From JABFSM01 sp963762545 (GTDB lineage: Bacteria > Gemmatimonadota > Gemmatimonadetes > Gemmatimonadales > GWC2-71-9), in NCBI GenBank assembly GCA_963762545.1, contig CAVXLC010000003.1, positions 1 through 64,000 of the forward strand: a stretch of DNA of 64,000 nucleotides, given 5' to 3'. The notes under the pieces were generated by a model. The model was not told the DNA's origin. It made no database searches and saw only the letters and a program-made list of their open reading frames with translations. Position 1 is the stretch's first letter. The number at the start of each line of letters is the position of its first letter. This document shows positions 38,388-50,778 of the stretch, piece after piece. Both the position numbers and the translations under genes were made by a program.

Positions 38388-41300
38388 ATGAACGCCCGCG
38401 CCAGGCTCGCCATCCTTACCGCGCTCGCCGCGTCGCTCGGCTGCGCCACCGACAAGGGCGGCGTCGCGGGCGTGCTGGTGGTGGCGGTCGTCGAGGTTAC
38501 CCCGGGCATCAACAGCGTCGTGGTCGGCACCACCGCCCAGCTCGCCGCCGCCCCCAAGACCGCGAGCGGCATTGTGGTGCCCGGGCGGACTGTGAGCTGG
38601 GCCTCGCTGAGTCCCGCCATCGCGACGGTGTCGGCCACCGGGCTGGTCACCGGCCAGAGCGTCGGCGGGCCGGTGACGATCCGGGCCACGGTGGACGGCG
38701 TGCCGGGAGACGCGCTGGTGACGGTGAACGCGGTGCCGGTGAGCCGGGTGACGGTTTCTCCCGGCACGAACCCGCTGACGGCCGGCGGCTCGGTTCAGCT
38801 CACCGCCACCGCCTTCGACGCCGGCGGAGCGACGCTCACCGGCCGGAGCTTCCTCTGGGAGTCGAGCAATCCGGCCATCGCCGAGGTGACTACCACCGGG
38901 ATGGTGCTGGCGGTCACCCCCGGCGGCCCGGTGACCATCACCGCCACGAGCGAGGGCAAGTCGGGGACCGCCACCGTCACGGTCACCTCCCGCCCCGCCG
39001 ACCGGCTCGCCTTTGCCCAGCAGCCCACCACCTCCACGGCGGGCGCACCGTTCAATCCCCAGATCAGGGTGGCGGTGCAGGACAACCTGCTCGCGACGGT
39101 GCTCACGGCCACCAACCCGGTCACCCTCGCGCTGGCCGCGAACCCCGGCGGGGCCACGCTCTCGGGCACCACGACGGTCGACGCGGTGAACGGCATCGCG
39201 ACCTTTGGCAACCTCTCGCTCAACCGCGAGGGTACCGGCTACACCTTCGTGGTCACCTCGCCGCTGCTCACCTCCGCGATCAGCTCGCCGTTCGACATCG
39301 TCGCGGGCGCCGCGGGCGCCCTCGTGCTTACGACCCCGCCCCCCGGCGCCGCGCGGAGCGGCGTGGCGCTCACCCCCCAGCCGGTGGTCCAGCTCCGGGA
39401 CGGGAGCGGCAACGACGTGCGTCAGCCCGGTGTGGTGGTCACCGCGACGCTCGCCTCGGGCACCGGCACCCTGGGCGGCACCGTCACCGCCACGACCAAC
39501 GCATCGGGGGCGGCGACCTTCGCCGACCTCTCGGTCTCCGGCCTGGCGGGCACCTACACCCTGAGCTTCGGCTCCCCCGGCGTCGCCGGCGCCACCTCGG
39601 GCCCCATCGCGCTCGCGGCGGGGCCTGCGTCGGCGCTGGCGGTCGTCACCCAACCCAGCAGCACGGCGCAGAACGCATTTCCGCTGGCCCAGCAGCCCAC
39701 GGTGCAGGTCCGCGACGCGGCGGGCAATCCGGTCGCGCTCGGCGGCCTGATCGTGCTCGCGTCGGTCGCGAGCGGCACCGGGTCGCTGGGTGGCGCGACC
39801 AGCGTCAGCACCGATCCGACCGGCCTGGCGACGTTCGCGAGCCTGGCGATCAACGGCGGCGCGGGCACCTATACCCTTCGCTTCGCCGCAGCCAACCTGG
39901 TGCCGGCGGTGTCGGGTCCGGTGACGCTCGGCGCCGGGACACCGACCCATATCGCGGTCGTCGTCCAGCCATCGTCCACCGCGCAGGCGGGCGTGCCGTT
40001 CGCGCAACAACCGTCGGTCGAGCTTCGCGATGTGAGCAACAACCCCGTGGCGGTCCCGGGGATCAGCATCACCGTTTCGGCCTCGATCGGCGCCAGCGTC
40101 CTGGGCACGACGACGGCAGTCACCAACAGCAGCGGCGGCGTGGCGTTCACCGGTCTGGCGCTGTCCGGCCTTGTCGGCACCTACACCCTCACCTTCTCCT
40201 CGCCCTCCTCGCCGGGGCTCGGGCTGGCCACGTCGGACCAGATCACCCTGAACGCCGGGGCACCGGCCCAGCTGGCGCTGTCGACCCAGCCGTCTCCGGG
40301 AGCCCAGAGTGGGGTGGTGTTTGTTCAGCAGCCGGTGGTGCAGGTGCAGGACGCGGTGGGAAACCCGGTGGGAACCGCCGGGGTCTCGGTGGTCGCGAGC
40401 ATCGCGTCCGGGCCGGCCGGGGGTACGCTGGGGGGGACGCTCAGTGTACTCACGAATGGGACCGGGACCGCCGGGTTCAGCGATCTCAAGATCACGGGGC
40501 CCTCGGGGGCCTATACGCTGCGCTTCAGCGCGACCGGGTTCGCGGGGACGACGTCCAATCCGGTAACGCTGGGAGCCGGTGCCGCGACGACGCTCGCTAT
40601 CTTCACCCAACCGTCGGCCGCTGCGCAGAGCGGAATTCCATTTGGGCAACAACCCAGCGCACTGCTCAGCGACGCGGCGAGTAACCCGGTTGTGGGCTCG
40701 GTCGTAACGGTCTCGATCACCGGAGCTCCCGCGGGAGTCACGTTGATCGGTGCGACTACGGCGACGACCGATGCATCGGGCATCGCCACGTTCACCGGGT
40801 TGGGCCTGCTCGGACCTTCCGGTTCCTATACTCTCACGTTTGTGTCGGGTGCAATTGGCAGTGGCCCAAGCAACGTTATCGTGCTATCGGCTGGCACGCC
40901 GACTCAGCTCAGCTATTCCCAGCAGCCCTCTACGGTGGCCACAAGCGGAGTCGTGTTTGCCCAACAGCCGATTCTCCTGCTGAAGGACGCCTCCAACAAT
41001 CCGGTGGGGAGCACCGTCGTCACGGCGACTATCACCGGGGTGCCGCCCGGAGTGGCCCTTGTCGGTACGACCATCGCGACCACGAACCCGGCAGGTCTCG
41101 CAACGTTCAGCGGACTCGGCCTCAGCGGACCTTCAGGCAACTACACCCTGACATTCACCTCTGGTGCGGCTGCGAGTCCGGCCTCCAATGCCATCACACT
41201 TAGCGCCGGCTCGGCGACCCAGCTGACGTATAACACGCAGCCTTCGAGCAGCGCCAGCAGCGGAGCTCCCTTCGCAACGCCACCGGTCCTGCTGCTCAGG

Positions 41301-44300
41301 GACGCAGCGAATAATCCGGTGGGGAGCACGGTCGTCACCGCTACAGTCACCGGCGCGCCGGTGGGTGTCACTCTGGTTGGGAGCCCGACTGCGACCACGA
41401 ACCCCTCGGGCCTCGCCACCTTTACCGGACTCGGGCTGAGTGGGCCGGTGGGCAGTTACACCCTGACGTTCACGTCTGGGGCGTTGACGAGTGTGGCGTC
41501 GAACGGCGTCTCGCTATCGGCCGGTACCGCCACCCAACTCACTTACAACCAGCAGCCCTCTACGTTAGCAAGCAGCGGTCAGACATTCGGGCAGCAACCG
41601 ATCCTCTTGCTGCGTGACGCAGCGAACAACCCGGTAGGCGCCACGGTGGTGACAGCCACTATTACCGGCGCTCCCGCGGGCGTGGCCCTTCTAGGACCCG
41701 CCACCGCGACGACCAACGGCTCGGGTGTCGCTACGTTCGCGGGGTTGGGCTTGAGCGGTCCCGCAGGATCCTATACCCTGACCTTCACGCGGGGTTCCGT
41801 GTCGAGTGCGGCCTCGAACGTCATAACGTTGAGTGCCGGCACTGCGACTCAGCTCAGCTACAGTATCCAGCCTTCGGCGTCGGCGATCAGCGGAGTGGCG
41901 TTCGCCACCCAGCCGGTACTCTTGCTCCGCGATGCGGCGAATAATCCGGTCAGTGGCACGGTCGTGACCGCTGCGATCACCGGCTCTCCTGCCGGCGTCT
42001 CGTTCGTCGGGACCACAACGGCCACCACAAATGCCTCGGGCCTGGCGACCTTCGGCGGATTGGGCTTGTCCGGCCCAGCCGGCAGCTATACGCTTACATT
42101 TGCGGCGGGAGCCCTCAGCAGCCCGGCCTCAAATGGCATCACGCTGGCCGCCGGGGGCGGCACTCAGCTTACCTACAACGTCCAACCGTCGACCATCGCA
42201 TCCAGCGGTCAGGCATTCGGAACCCAGCCGGTACTGCTGCTGCGCGACGCATCCAATAACCCGGTCGGGAGCACGGTCGTCACCGCGACGATCACGGGGT
42301 CGCCGGCTGGCGTTTCACTACTCGGGTCTCCTACCGCCACTACCAACGCCTCCGGCCTGGCCACCTTCGCCGGACTCGGCCTCTCGGGCTCGGTCGGAAG
42401 CTATACGCTCACATTCACGTCGGGCGCCGCCACGAGTGTGGCATCGAGCACCATCACCCTGGGTGCCGGCGTCGCGACACAGCTCACTTATAGCCAGCAG
42501 CCTTCCATTTCGGCGCAGAGTGGCGTGGCCTTCGCTCAGCAGCCGGTACTGCAGCTCCGAGACGCAGCGAACAATGCTGTTTCTCAGGTCACGTCAGTTA
42601 CCGCCACCATCACCGGAGCTCCTGCAGGCGTCTCGTTCGTCGGCACAACCGCTGTCTCGACCAACGCTTCGGGACAAGTCACCTTCAGCGGCCTGGGCCT
42701 GAGCGGGCCCGCCGGAAGCTACAGCCTGACCTTCACGGCGGGCGCGCTTGCCAGTCCGACGTCCAACACAATTGCGCTCTCCGCGGGTGGGGCGAACCAG
42801 CTCACCTACAACCAGCAGCCGTCGGTCACCGCAAATAGCGGTCAGGCCCTCCTTACACAGCCAATCCTGCTGCTGCGCGACGCGTCCAACAATCCGATCA
42901 GCGGAGCCGTGGTGACAGCGACAATCACCGGTGCCCCGGCTGGTGTTTCGCTGATCGGCCTCACGACTGCCACGACGAACGCTTCCGGCCTCGCGACCTT
43001 CGTGGGTAGCGGCCTTGGCCTCTCCGGCCCCGTGGGCAACTACACTCTGACATTCACGACGGGTGCGGTTAGCAGCTCGGCATCGAACGCCATTGCGCTC
43101 TCGCCCGGTTCGCCGACCCAGCTGACCTACAATACGCAGCCTTCGACTACTGCGACCAGCGGTCAGGCCTTCGCCACTCAGCCGGTCCTGTTGCTGCGCG
43201 ATGCCGCCAACAACCCGATTGGGAGCACGGTCGTGACGGCGACGATCACTGGCTCGCCGGCGGGAGTGTCGTTCGTCGGTACTGCTACGGCCACGACCAG
43301 TGGGTCAGGCTTGGCCACGTTCAGCGGCCTGGGGCTCACCGGGCCCATCGGCAGCTACACCCTGACATTCAGCGCCGGAGCTGTCACCAGCCTAGCGTCC
43401 AACACCATTGCGCTTGGTGCGGGCACGGCGACGCAACTCACCTACAGCACCCAGCCTTCAACCACGGCCAACAGTGGCGCGGCATTTAGCACCCAACCCA
43501 TTCTGCTGCTACGCGACGCCGCGAACAATCTGGTGAGCGGCGTTGTTGTGACGGCGACGATCACCGGATCGCCCGCCGGCGCCTCGCTGGTCGGTGGAAC
43601 GACCGCGACAACCAGCGCCTCCGGGCTCGCTACCTTCAGTGGACTCGGCATCAGCGGCCCCACCGGCAACTATACGCTCACGTTCACCGCGGGCGCGGTC
43701 ACCAGTGTCGCATCGAACACAATCGCGCTTTCCGTCGGTGCGGCGACTCAGCTTTCCTATAACACCCAACCTTCGTCCACGGTCGCGAGCGGCGCGGTGT
43801 TCCCCCAGCAGCCTGCGCTGCTGCTGCGTGACAGCGGAAACAACCCGGTTGCCGGCACCTTGGTCACGGCCACGATCACGGGAGCGCCGGCGGGCGTGAG
43901 CTTCGTCGGCACACCGACCGCGATCACGAACGGCAGCGGCGTAGCGACATTTAGCGGCCTGGGCTTGAGTGGATCAGCGGGCAACTATACCCTCACCTTC
44001 ACGTCCGGAGCGGCGAGCAGCGCCGCCTCCAATTCGATCGCCTTGACGGCGGGCACGGCAACCCAGCTCACGTACAACACCCAGCCCTCGAGTACTGCCA
44101 GCAGCGGTGCCGCCTTTGCCCAGGTGCCCGTGATGTTGCTGCGTGATGCCGCCAACAATCCCGTGGGCGCGACCACCGTGACGGCGACGATCACCGGCGC
44201 GCCGGCCGGGGTGTCGTTCCATGGAACTGCCACCGCCACAACCAATGGGTCGGGCCTCGCCACCTTCACCGGGCTCGGGCTGAATGGCCCCGCCGGCAGC

Positions 44301-47200
44301 TACACCCTGACGTTCACGGCTGGAGCCGTCACCAGCGCGGCGTCGAACGCCATCGCGCTCGGCGCGGGTACGGCGACCCAGCTCACCTACAACACGCAAC
44401 CCTCGACCACGGTCGCGAGCGGTGGGGTATTCGCGCAGCAACCGGTCCTGCTCTTGCGTGACAACGGGAACAATCCGGTCGCTAGCGTTCTGGTCACCGC
44501 CACGATCACCGGCGCGCCGGCCGGAGTGTCCTTCGTGGGGACCGCCACAGCCACGACCACCGGGTCCGGTCTCGCCGACCTTCGCCGGTCTGGGACTCAG
44601 CGGCCCCGCCGGCAGCTACACCCTGACGTTCACGGCTGGAGCCGTCACCAGCGCGGCGTCGAACGCCATCGCGCTCGGCGCGGGCACGGCAACCCAACTC
44701 ACGTACAATACCCAGCCCTCGAGTACTGCCAGCAGCGGTGCCGCCTTTGCCCAGGTGCCCGTGATGTTGCTGCGTGATGCCGCCAACAATCCCGTGGGCG
44801 CGACCACCGTGACGGCGACGATCACCGGCGCGCCGGCCGGAGTGGCCTTCGTGGGGACCGCCACGGCCACGACCACCGGGTCCGGTCTCGCGACCTTCGC
44901 CGGTCTGGGACTCAGCGGCCCCGCCGGCAGCTACACCCTGACGTTCACGGCTGGAGCCGTCACCAGCGCGGCGTCGAACGCCATCGCGCTCGGTGCGGGC
45001 ACAGCAACCCAGCTCACGTACAACACCCAGCCCTCGAGTACTGCCAGCAGCGGTGCCGCCTTTGCCCAGGTGCCCGTGATGTTGCTGCGTGATGCCGCCA
45101 ACAATCCCGTGGGCGCGACCACCGTGACGGCGACGATCACCGGCGCGCCGGCCGGGGTGTCGTTCCATGGAACTGCCACCGCCACAACCAATGGGTCGGG
45201 CCTCGCCACCTTCACCGGGCTCGGGCTGAATGGCCGCCGGCCGGCAGCTATAGCCTGACCTTCACGGCCGGCGCGGTCACCAGCGCGGCGTCGAACGCCA
45301 TCGCCCTTCGGCTGGAGCGGCGACCCAGCTCACCTACAACACGCAACCCTCGACCACGGTCGCGAGCGGTGGGGTATTCGCGCAGCAACCGGTCCTGCTC
45401 TTGCGTGACAACGGGAACAATCCGGTCGCTAGCGTTCTGGTCACCGCCACGATCACCGGCGCGCCGGCCGGAGTGTCCTTCGTGGGGACCGCCACAGCCA
45501 CGACCACCGGGTCCGGTCTCGCCACCTTCGCCGGCCTGGGACTCAGCGGCCCCGCCGGCAGCTACACCCTGACGTTCACGGCTGGAGCCGTCACCAGCGC
45601 GGCGTCGAACGCCATCGCGCTCGGCGCGGGCACGGCAACCCAACTCACGTACAATACCCAGCCCTCGAGTACTGCCAGCAGCGGTGCCGCCTTTGCCCAG
45701 GTGCCCGTGATGTTGCTGCGTGATGCCGCCAACAATCCCGTGGGCGCGACCACCGTGACAGCGACGATCACCGGCGCGCCGGCCGGAGTGGCCTTCGTGG
45801 GGACCGCCACGGCCACGACCACCGGGTCCGGTCTCGCGACCTTCGCCGGTCTGGGACTCAGCGGCCCCGCCGGCAGCTACACCCTGACGTTCACGGCTGG
45901 AGCCGTCACCAGCGCGGCGTCGAACGCCATCGCGCTCGGTGCGGGCACAGCAACCCAGCTCACGTACAACACCCAGCCCTCGAGTACTGCCAGCAGCGGT
46001 GCCGCCTTTGCCCAGGTGCCCGTGATGTTGCTGCGTGATGCCGCCAACAATCCCGTGGGCGCGACCACCGTGACGGCGACGATCACCGGCGCGCCGGCCG
46101 GGGTGTCGTTCCATGGAACTGCCACCGCCACAACCAATGGGTCGGGCCTCGCCACCTTCACCGGGCTCGGGCTGAATGGGCCGGCCGGCAGCTATAGCCT
46201 GACCTTCACGGCCGGCGCGGTCACCAGCGCGGCGTCGAACAGCATCGCCCTTTCGGCTGGAGCGGCGACCCAGCTCACCTACAACACGCAACCCTCGACC
46301 ACGGTCGCCAGCGGTGGGGTATTCGCGCAGCAACCGGTCCTGCTCTTGCGTGACAACGGGAACAATCCGGTCGCTAGCGTTCTGGTCACCGCCACGATCA
46401 CCGGCGCGCCGGCCGGAGTGTCCTTCGTGGGGACCGCCACAGCCACGACCACCGGGTCCGGTCTCGCCACCTTCGCCGGTCTGGGACTCAGCGGCCCCGC
46501 CGGCAGCTACACCCTGACGTTCACGGCTGGAGCCGTCACCAGCGCGGCGTCGAACGCCATCGCGCTCGGCGCGGGTACGGCAACCCAGCTCACCTACAAC
46601 ACGCAGCCGCCTGCGACCAGTTCAAGCGACGCCGCATTCTCTCAGCAGCCCGTCATGCTGCTACGCGACGCCGCGAATAACCCGGTGAGTGGCATCGTGG
46701 TGACGGCGACCATTACCGGCGCGCCGGCCGGAGTGTCGCTCGGAGGGACCGCCACTGCCACGACCAGTTCATCGGGTCTTGCCACGTTCGTTGGGCTTGG
46801 CCTCGGGGGTCCGGTCGGGAGCTACACACTTACGTTCACTGCTGGGGCAGTGACGAGCCTTGCGTCGAATCCCATAGCACTGACAGCGGGCACCGCAACC
46901 CAGATGAGCATCACGACACAGCCGCCAGCTAGCGGATCAGACGGGGTTGCGCTATCGCCCCCGACGGTGATCACGGTGCTGGATGCACATAACAATGCGG
47001 TAGGCGGCGTGCTCGTGACCGTTACCAAGGCAAGCGGGGCCGGTGTGTTAGCGGGTACTCTTACCGCCACTACCGCCGGGGATGGAACAGCCACGTTTTC
47101 CAACATCATCATCAACGGGGCCGGATCTGGCGATCACACGCTGAGTTTTTCGGCTCCAAGCCTCACACCCGTGATTTCGAACATAGTCAACATCCCCTAA
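38388..47200 (+). CDS. Giant Ig-like repeat lipoprotein, three indels in the repeat array
   Basis: Lipoprotein signal LAILTALAASLGC, then two BIG2-like domains (VTPGINSVVVGTTAQLAAAP; VSPGTNPLTAGGSVQLTATA). About 26 tandem Ig-like modules of 105 residues follow (pattern TQPSxxAxSGxxFAQQPVLL, LRDAANNPV, ATTNASGLATFTGLGLSGP, GSYTLTFTAGA). This is the invasin-type Big_1 layout used by surface adhesins. The frame breaks at about 44577 (+1), 45234 (+2) and 45310 (-1) as judged against near-identical copies. Repaired length is about 2936 residues. No catalytic or anchor domain follows the repeats. The partner paralogue is at 47589. Function as surface fibre or adhesin is inferred. Confidence 0.85.
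44055..46576 (+). repeat. Near-identical 315-bp repeats forming a duplicated 945-bp superrepeat
   Basis: Eight successive 315-bp modules of three types (A: TTVASGGVFAQQP; B: GVAFVGTATATTTGSG; C: GVSFHGTATATTNGSG) are ordered C-ABC-ABC-A. Corresponding modules differ by only a few bases, unlike the older modules on either side. The second ABC block (from 45317) repeats exactly 945 bases later at 46262; the first spans 947 because of three indels. This is the mark of a recent in-frame segmental duplication. Confidence 0.93.
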
Positions 47201-47588
47201 GAGATGACCTCGGCGTGGTGCGCACTTTGCCGTCGCTTGCCGACCATGGAACCGCGCAGCACCGTCAGACCTTGTTGGCCCGCGCGGGCCCGCCTCGAAT
47301 CAGCCGCTGACCCCCGTCACTGACGCAATGGATTGCACCCATTAGACTCCGGATGTCCGCGGTGCGGGTTGCCGACAACGTCCAGAACATGGGATTCTCT
47401 ATCGCGGTCGGGGCAGACCCGCTAGCTTTTGATCTGACCCCACCCGGGCTCCCTCCAGCGGGGTGCTGCTCCCCGCCCTGCTGAACGTCTCCAATCCAAG
47501 AGCCGGCCCGGGGACCAGCATCCGGGTGTGGCCAGGTCAACGAAATCGAGATCGAGCGCCTGTGAATCAGCCGCCAGCGCGTCGAGCC
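47201..47588. other. Gene-free gap between the two Ig-repeat genes
   Basis: 388 bases without a supported gene. The only structure seen is an imperfect inverted repeat at 47410-47441: GGGGCAGA pairs with TCTGACCCC with one bulged base, around a loop containing GCTAGCTTTTGA. It could be a transcription terminator-like hairpin or a degenerate REP-type element; no T-tract follows. The second lipoprotein's open frame extends into this gap (to 47463) but coding probably starts at 47589. Confidence 0.5.
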
Positions 47589-50500
47589 ATGAAGCCTTCG
47601 CACCTGCAGTCGCTCCGGGGTGGGGGAACCCATGCGCTGCTCGGACTCGCGTGGCTGCTCCTGGCGGCCGGCTGCTCGCAGGACGCGGGTGTGGCCTCGG
47701 TGCTGGTGGTGTCCATCGTCGAAGTCTCCCCGCCGAGCGGCTCAGTGGTACCAGGGCAGACCCTGCAGCTCACCGCAACCCCGAAGACCGAGGGCGGCAT
47801 TCCCCTCCCCGCCGACGATGTGGTCTGGTCCTCCACCGATAACACCATCGCCACCGTAACGTCAGCTGGCATCGTCACGGGCCTTGCGATCGGCGGCCCG
47901 GTCCGGATTCGCGCCACCCTGGATGGTGTGACCGGTGAAACCCGGATCACCGTGGTGCCCCTGCCGGTGCATCACGTGACCGTGACGCCCGGCCAGAATG
48001 CGATTCTCGTCGGCCAGGCGGCCCAGCTCACCGCCACCGCCTATGATTCGAACGGTGCGGTCCTCTCCGGTCGCACGTTCATCTGGTCCTCCGACGCCTC
48101 GTCGATTGCCGCGATCACCTCGACCGGACTGGCCCTGGGAATGGCGCAGGGTGGACCGGTAACCATCACGGCAAACGCCGAGGGGAAAGCCGGGAGCGCA
48201 TCCGTTACGGTGTCGCGCCGGCCCGCGGCGCGGCTCGGGTTCGGGCAGCAGCCGGGGCAGACCATCGCCGGCATTCCCCTGACCCCGGCCGTCATCGTAC
48301 TGGTCCAGGACGATCTCCTGGGAACCGTGACCGACGCGGTGGACCCGGTGACGATCGCGCTCGCCGGGAATTCCGCCGGCGGCACCCTCTCCGGCACCCG
48401 GACCGTTGCCGCGGTCAACGGGGTCGCGACCTTTGCCAACCTCGTGCTCGATCGCGCCGGCAGCGGCTACACCCTGGTGGCCACCGCCCCGGGGCTCACC
48501 TCGGCGATCAGTGCGCCGTTCACCGTGATCGCGGGCGCGGCCAACAAGCTGGCACTGACCACGCCCCCGCCGGCGACGGCCCGGAGTGGCGTCGCGTTTG
48601 GAACCCATCCAGTGGTGCAGATCCGCGATGGGTCGAACAACCCGGTGAGCCAATCGGGCGTACTCGTTACCGCCGCGATCGCCTCGGGGAACGGGACGCT
48701 GGGCGGCACGGTCGCCGTGACTACCAATGCCTCCGGGACCGCGACCTTCCCGAACCTCTCGATCGTCGGCACCGTCGGCGCCTTCACCCTTTCGTTCAGT
48801 GCGCCGGATATCGCCCCGGTCACCTCCGGAACCATTGCGCTGAGCGCGGGCGTCCCCGCCAAGCTGGACATCGTCACCCAGCCGTCGGCGACTGCGCAGA
48901 GCGGCGTTCCACTGGCCCGGCAGCCGATGGTACGTCTGCTGGACGGCCACGGCAACACGGTGCTGCAATCCGGCGTCGCCATCACCGGGTCCATCGCGTC
49001 CGGCCCGGCCGGCGGATCGCTCGGCGGCTCGGTGGTCGCTTCCACGGACGGCAACGGCGTCGCGGCCTTTACCGGCCTTGCACTCACCGGACCGGCCGGG
49101 AGCTACCTGCTGGGCTTCGGGAGCGGCGCCCTGCCGGCCGCCACTTCGGCTCCCGTGGTGCTGGGCGCCGGGGTCGGCGTGAGTCTGAGCCTCCGGACCC
49201 AACCCTCCGCGCAGGTGGTGAACGCGTCGGTGTTCCCCCAGCAACCGGCGGTCCAGCTCCGGGACGCCGCCGGGAATCCGGTGGCCCAGGCCGGCGTGCT
49301 GGTCGCGGCCTCCATTCAGACCGGCGGCGGGCAGCTCGGCGGCGGCGCGGCCGTCGCGACCGATGCCGCGGGCGTCGCCGTCTTCGCCAATCTCGCCATC
49401 ACCGGCCAGACCGGCGACCGGACCCTGCTGTTCGCCTCGGCGGGTTACGTATCGGTGGTCTCGGGCACCGTGACGGTCGGAGCCGGCCCCGCGACCCAGC
49501 TCGCCGTCACCGGCCAGCCGTCCGCGTCGGTTCAGGACGGGGTGGCCTTTCCCCAGCAACCGGTCATTCAGCTCCAGGACGTGTCGGGCAACCCGGTGAG
49601 CCAGGCCGGAGTGCCGGTGTCGGTGGCGGTCGCCGGAGACGCCGCCACGCTGGGGGGAGTCGCGACCGTCAACACCGACGCATCGGGCCGGGCGGCGTTC
49701 ACCGGGCTCTCGATCACGGGAAAGGCCGGCAACTACACCCTGGCGTTCTCCGCCCCCGGCCTGGCCGGCACCTCCTCCGCTGCGATCGCCCTCGCTGCGG
49801 GGCTGGCCGCCCAGCTCGCCATCACCACCCAGCCCTCGCCGGCGGCCAGCAATGGCGAGCCCTTCGCGCGGCAACCGGTGGTGCAGGTGCAGGATGCCTC
49901 CGGGAACCCGGTGAGCGGAGCGCAGGTGACCGCGGCGATCGCCTCGGGCGGCGGCAGCCTCGGCGGCACCACCATCGCCACCACCGATGGGAACGGCGTG
50001 GCGGCGTTTTCCGGTCTCGCGATCACCGGCCTGGCGGGGGGGCATACGCTGAGCTTCACCGCGCCGGGCGTCGGGCCGGTTGCGTCGAGCTCGATTGCCT
50101 TGAGCGCCGGGGCGGCGAGTCAATTGATCCTCGCGACCCAGCCCGCGTCCACGGCGCAGAGCGGCGTCGCGTTTCCGCAGCAGCCGGTCGTTCGAGTCGC
50201 CGATGTCTCGGGAAATCCGGTGAGCGGGGTGGTGGTGACGGCGGCGATTGCCACCGGCGGCGGGACGCTGGGCGGGACCAGCACCGCGACGTCCACTGCG
50301 AACGGAATGGCCGCGTTTACGAACCTCTCGATCAGCGGCACGATCGGCTCGCGCACGCTCGGCTTCACGGCGTCGGGCATTCCGGCAGCGACGTCGAATA
50401 CGGTCGATCTGATCGCCGGCCCCGCGGCCCAGCTGGTGATCATCCAGCAGCCCTCGGACACCGCGACCCACGGCATCCCGTTTTCCCGGCAGCCGATCTT

Positions 50501-50735
50501 GCAGGTGGCCGATGCCGCCGGCAACGGAGTGTCCGGGGCCTCCGTGAAGGCGACCATCAACCCCAACATCAGCAACGGCAAGCTGAGCGGGACCCTCACC
50601 ATCGTCACCGATGCCGCCGGACTGGCGACGTTCACCAATCTTCAGATCAGCCGATCGAGCCTCGTCGCGTACACCATCAAGTTCAGCTCGGGCACCCTGC
50701 CAACGGTGACATCGTCCGGTATCAGGGTGCACTGA
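47589..50735 (+). CDS. Ig-like repeat lipoprotein, paralogue of the giant one
   Basis: 1048 residues from ATG 47589, where the lipoprotein signal HALLGLAWLLLAAGC begins properly. Immediately after the Cys the sequence VASVLVVSIVEVSP mirrors VAGVLVVAVVEVTP of the neighbour. Two BIG2-like domains are followed by about eight divergent Ig-like modules (TQPSATAQSGVPLARQP, TDGNGVAAFTGLALTGPAGS). No frame break was noticed and module copies are well diverged, in contrast to the neighbour. The long antisense open frame over this gene is a codon-bias shadow. Confidence 0.85.
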   Translation: MKPSHLQSLRGGGTHALLGLAWLLLAAGCSQDAGVASVLVVSIVEVSPPSGSVVPGQTLQLTATPKTEGGIPLPADDVVWSSTDNTIATVTSAGIVTGLAIGGPVRIRATLDGVTGETRITVVPLPVHHVTVTPGQNAILVGQAAQLTATAYDSNGAVLSGRTFIWSSDASSIAAITSTGLALGMAQGGPVTITANAEGKAGSASVTVSRRPAARLGFGQQPGQTIAGIPLTPAVIVLVQDDLLGTVTDAVDPVTIALAGNSAGGTLSGTRTVAAVNGVATFANLVLDRAGSGYTLVATAPGLTSAISAPFTVIAGAANKLALTTPPPATARSGVAFGTHPVVQIRDGSNNPVSQSGVLVTAAIASGNGTLGGTVAVTTNASGTATFPNLSIVGTVGAFTLSFSAPDIAPVTSGTIALSAGVPAKLDIVTQPSATAQSGVPLARQPMVRLLDGHGNTVLQSGVAITGSIASGPAGGSLGGSVVASTDGNGVAAFTGLALTGPAGSYLLGFGSGALPAATSAPVVLGAGVGVSLSLRTQPSAQVVNASVFPQQPAVQLRDAAGNPVAQAGVLVAASIQTGGGQLGGGAAVATDAAGVAVFANLAITGQTGDRTLLFASAGYVSVVSGTVTVGAGPATQLAVTGQPSASVQDGVAFPQQPVIQLQDVSGNPVSQAGVPVSVAVAGDAATLGGVATVNTDASGRAAFTGLSITGKAGNYTLAFSAPGLAGTSSAAIALAAGLAAQLAITTQPSPAASNGEPFARQPVVQVQDASGNPVSGAQVTAAIASGGGSLGGTTIATTDGNGVAAFSGLAITGLAGGHTLSFTAPGVGPVASSSIALSAGAASQLILATQPASTAQSGVAFPQQPVVRVADVSGNPVSGVVVTAAIATGGGTLGGTSTATSTANGMAAFTNLSISGTIGSRTLGFTASGIPAATSNTVDLIAGPAAQLVIIQQPSDTATHGIPFSRQPILQVADAAGNGVSGASVKATINPNISNGKLSGTLTIVTDAAGLATFTNLQISRSSLVAYTIKFSSGTLPTVTSSGIRVH

Positions 50736-50778
50736 CCGGTTCGACCCGGTGGGGCGTCCATCATGATCCGGGCCACCC

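Noticed and set aside
37623..40652. A 1009-residue minus-strand open frame opposite the barrel and giant lipoprotein genes
   Set aside because: Same shadow effect; the plus-strand genes have signal peptides and recognisable domains.
44055..46576. CRISPR array or mobile repeat
   Set aside because: Units are 315 bp, in frame, protein-coding Ig-like modules without spacers or cas genes.
50736..50778. Bidirectional terminator between convergent genes
   Set aside because: A GGTGG/CCACC pairing exists but with a 20-base loop and no T-tract on either strand; too weak to call.
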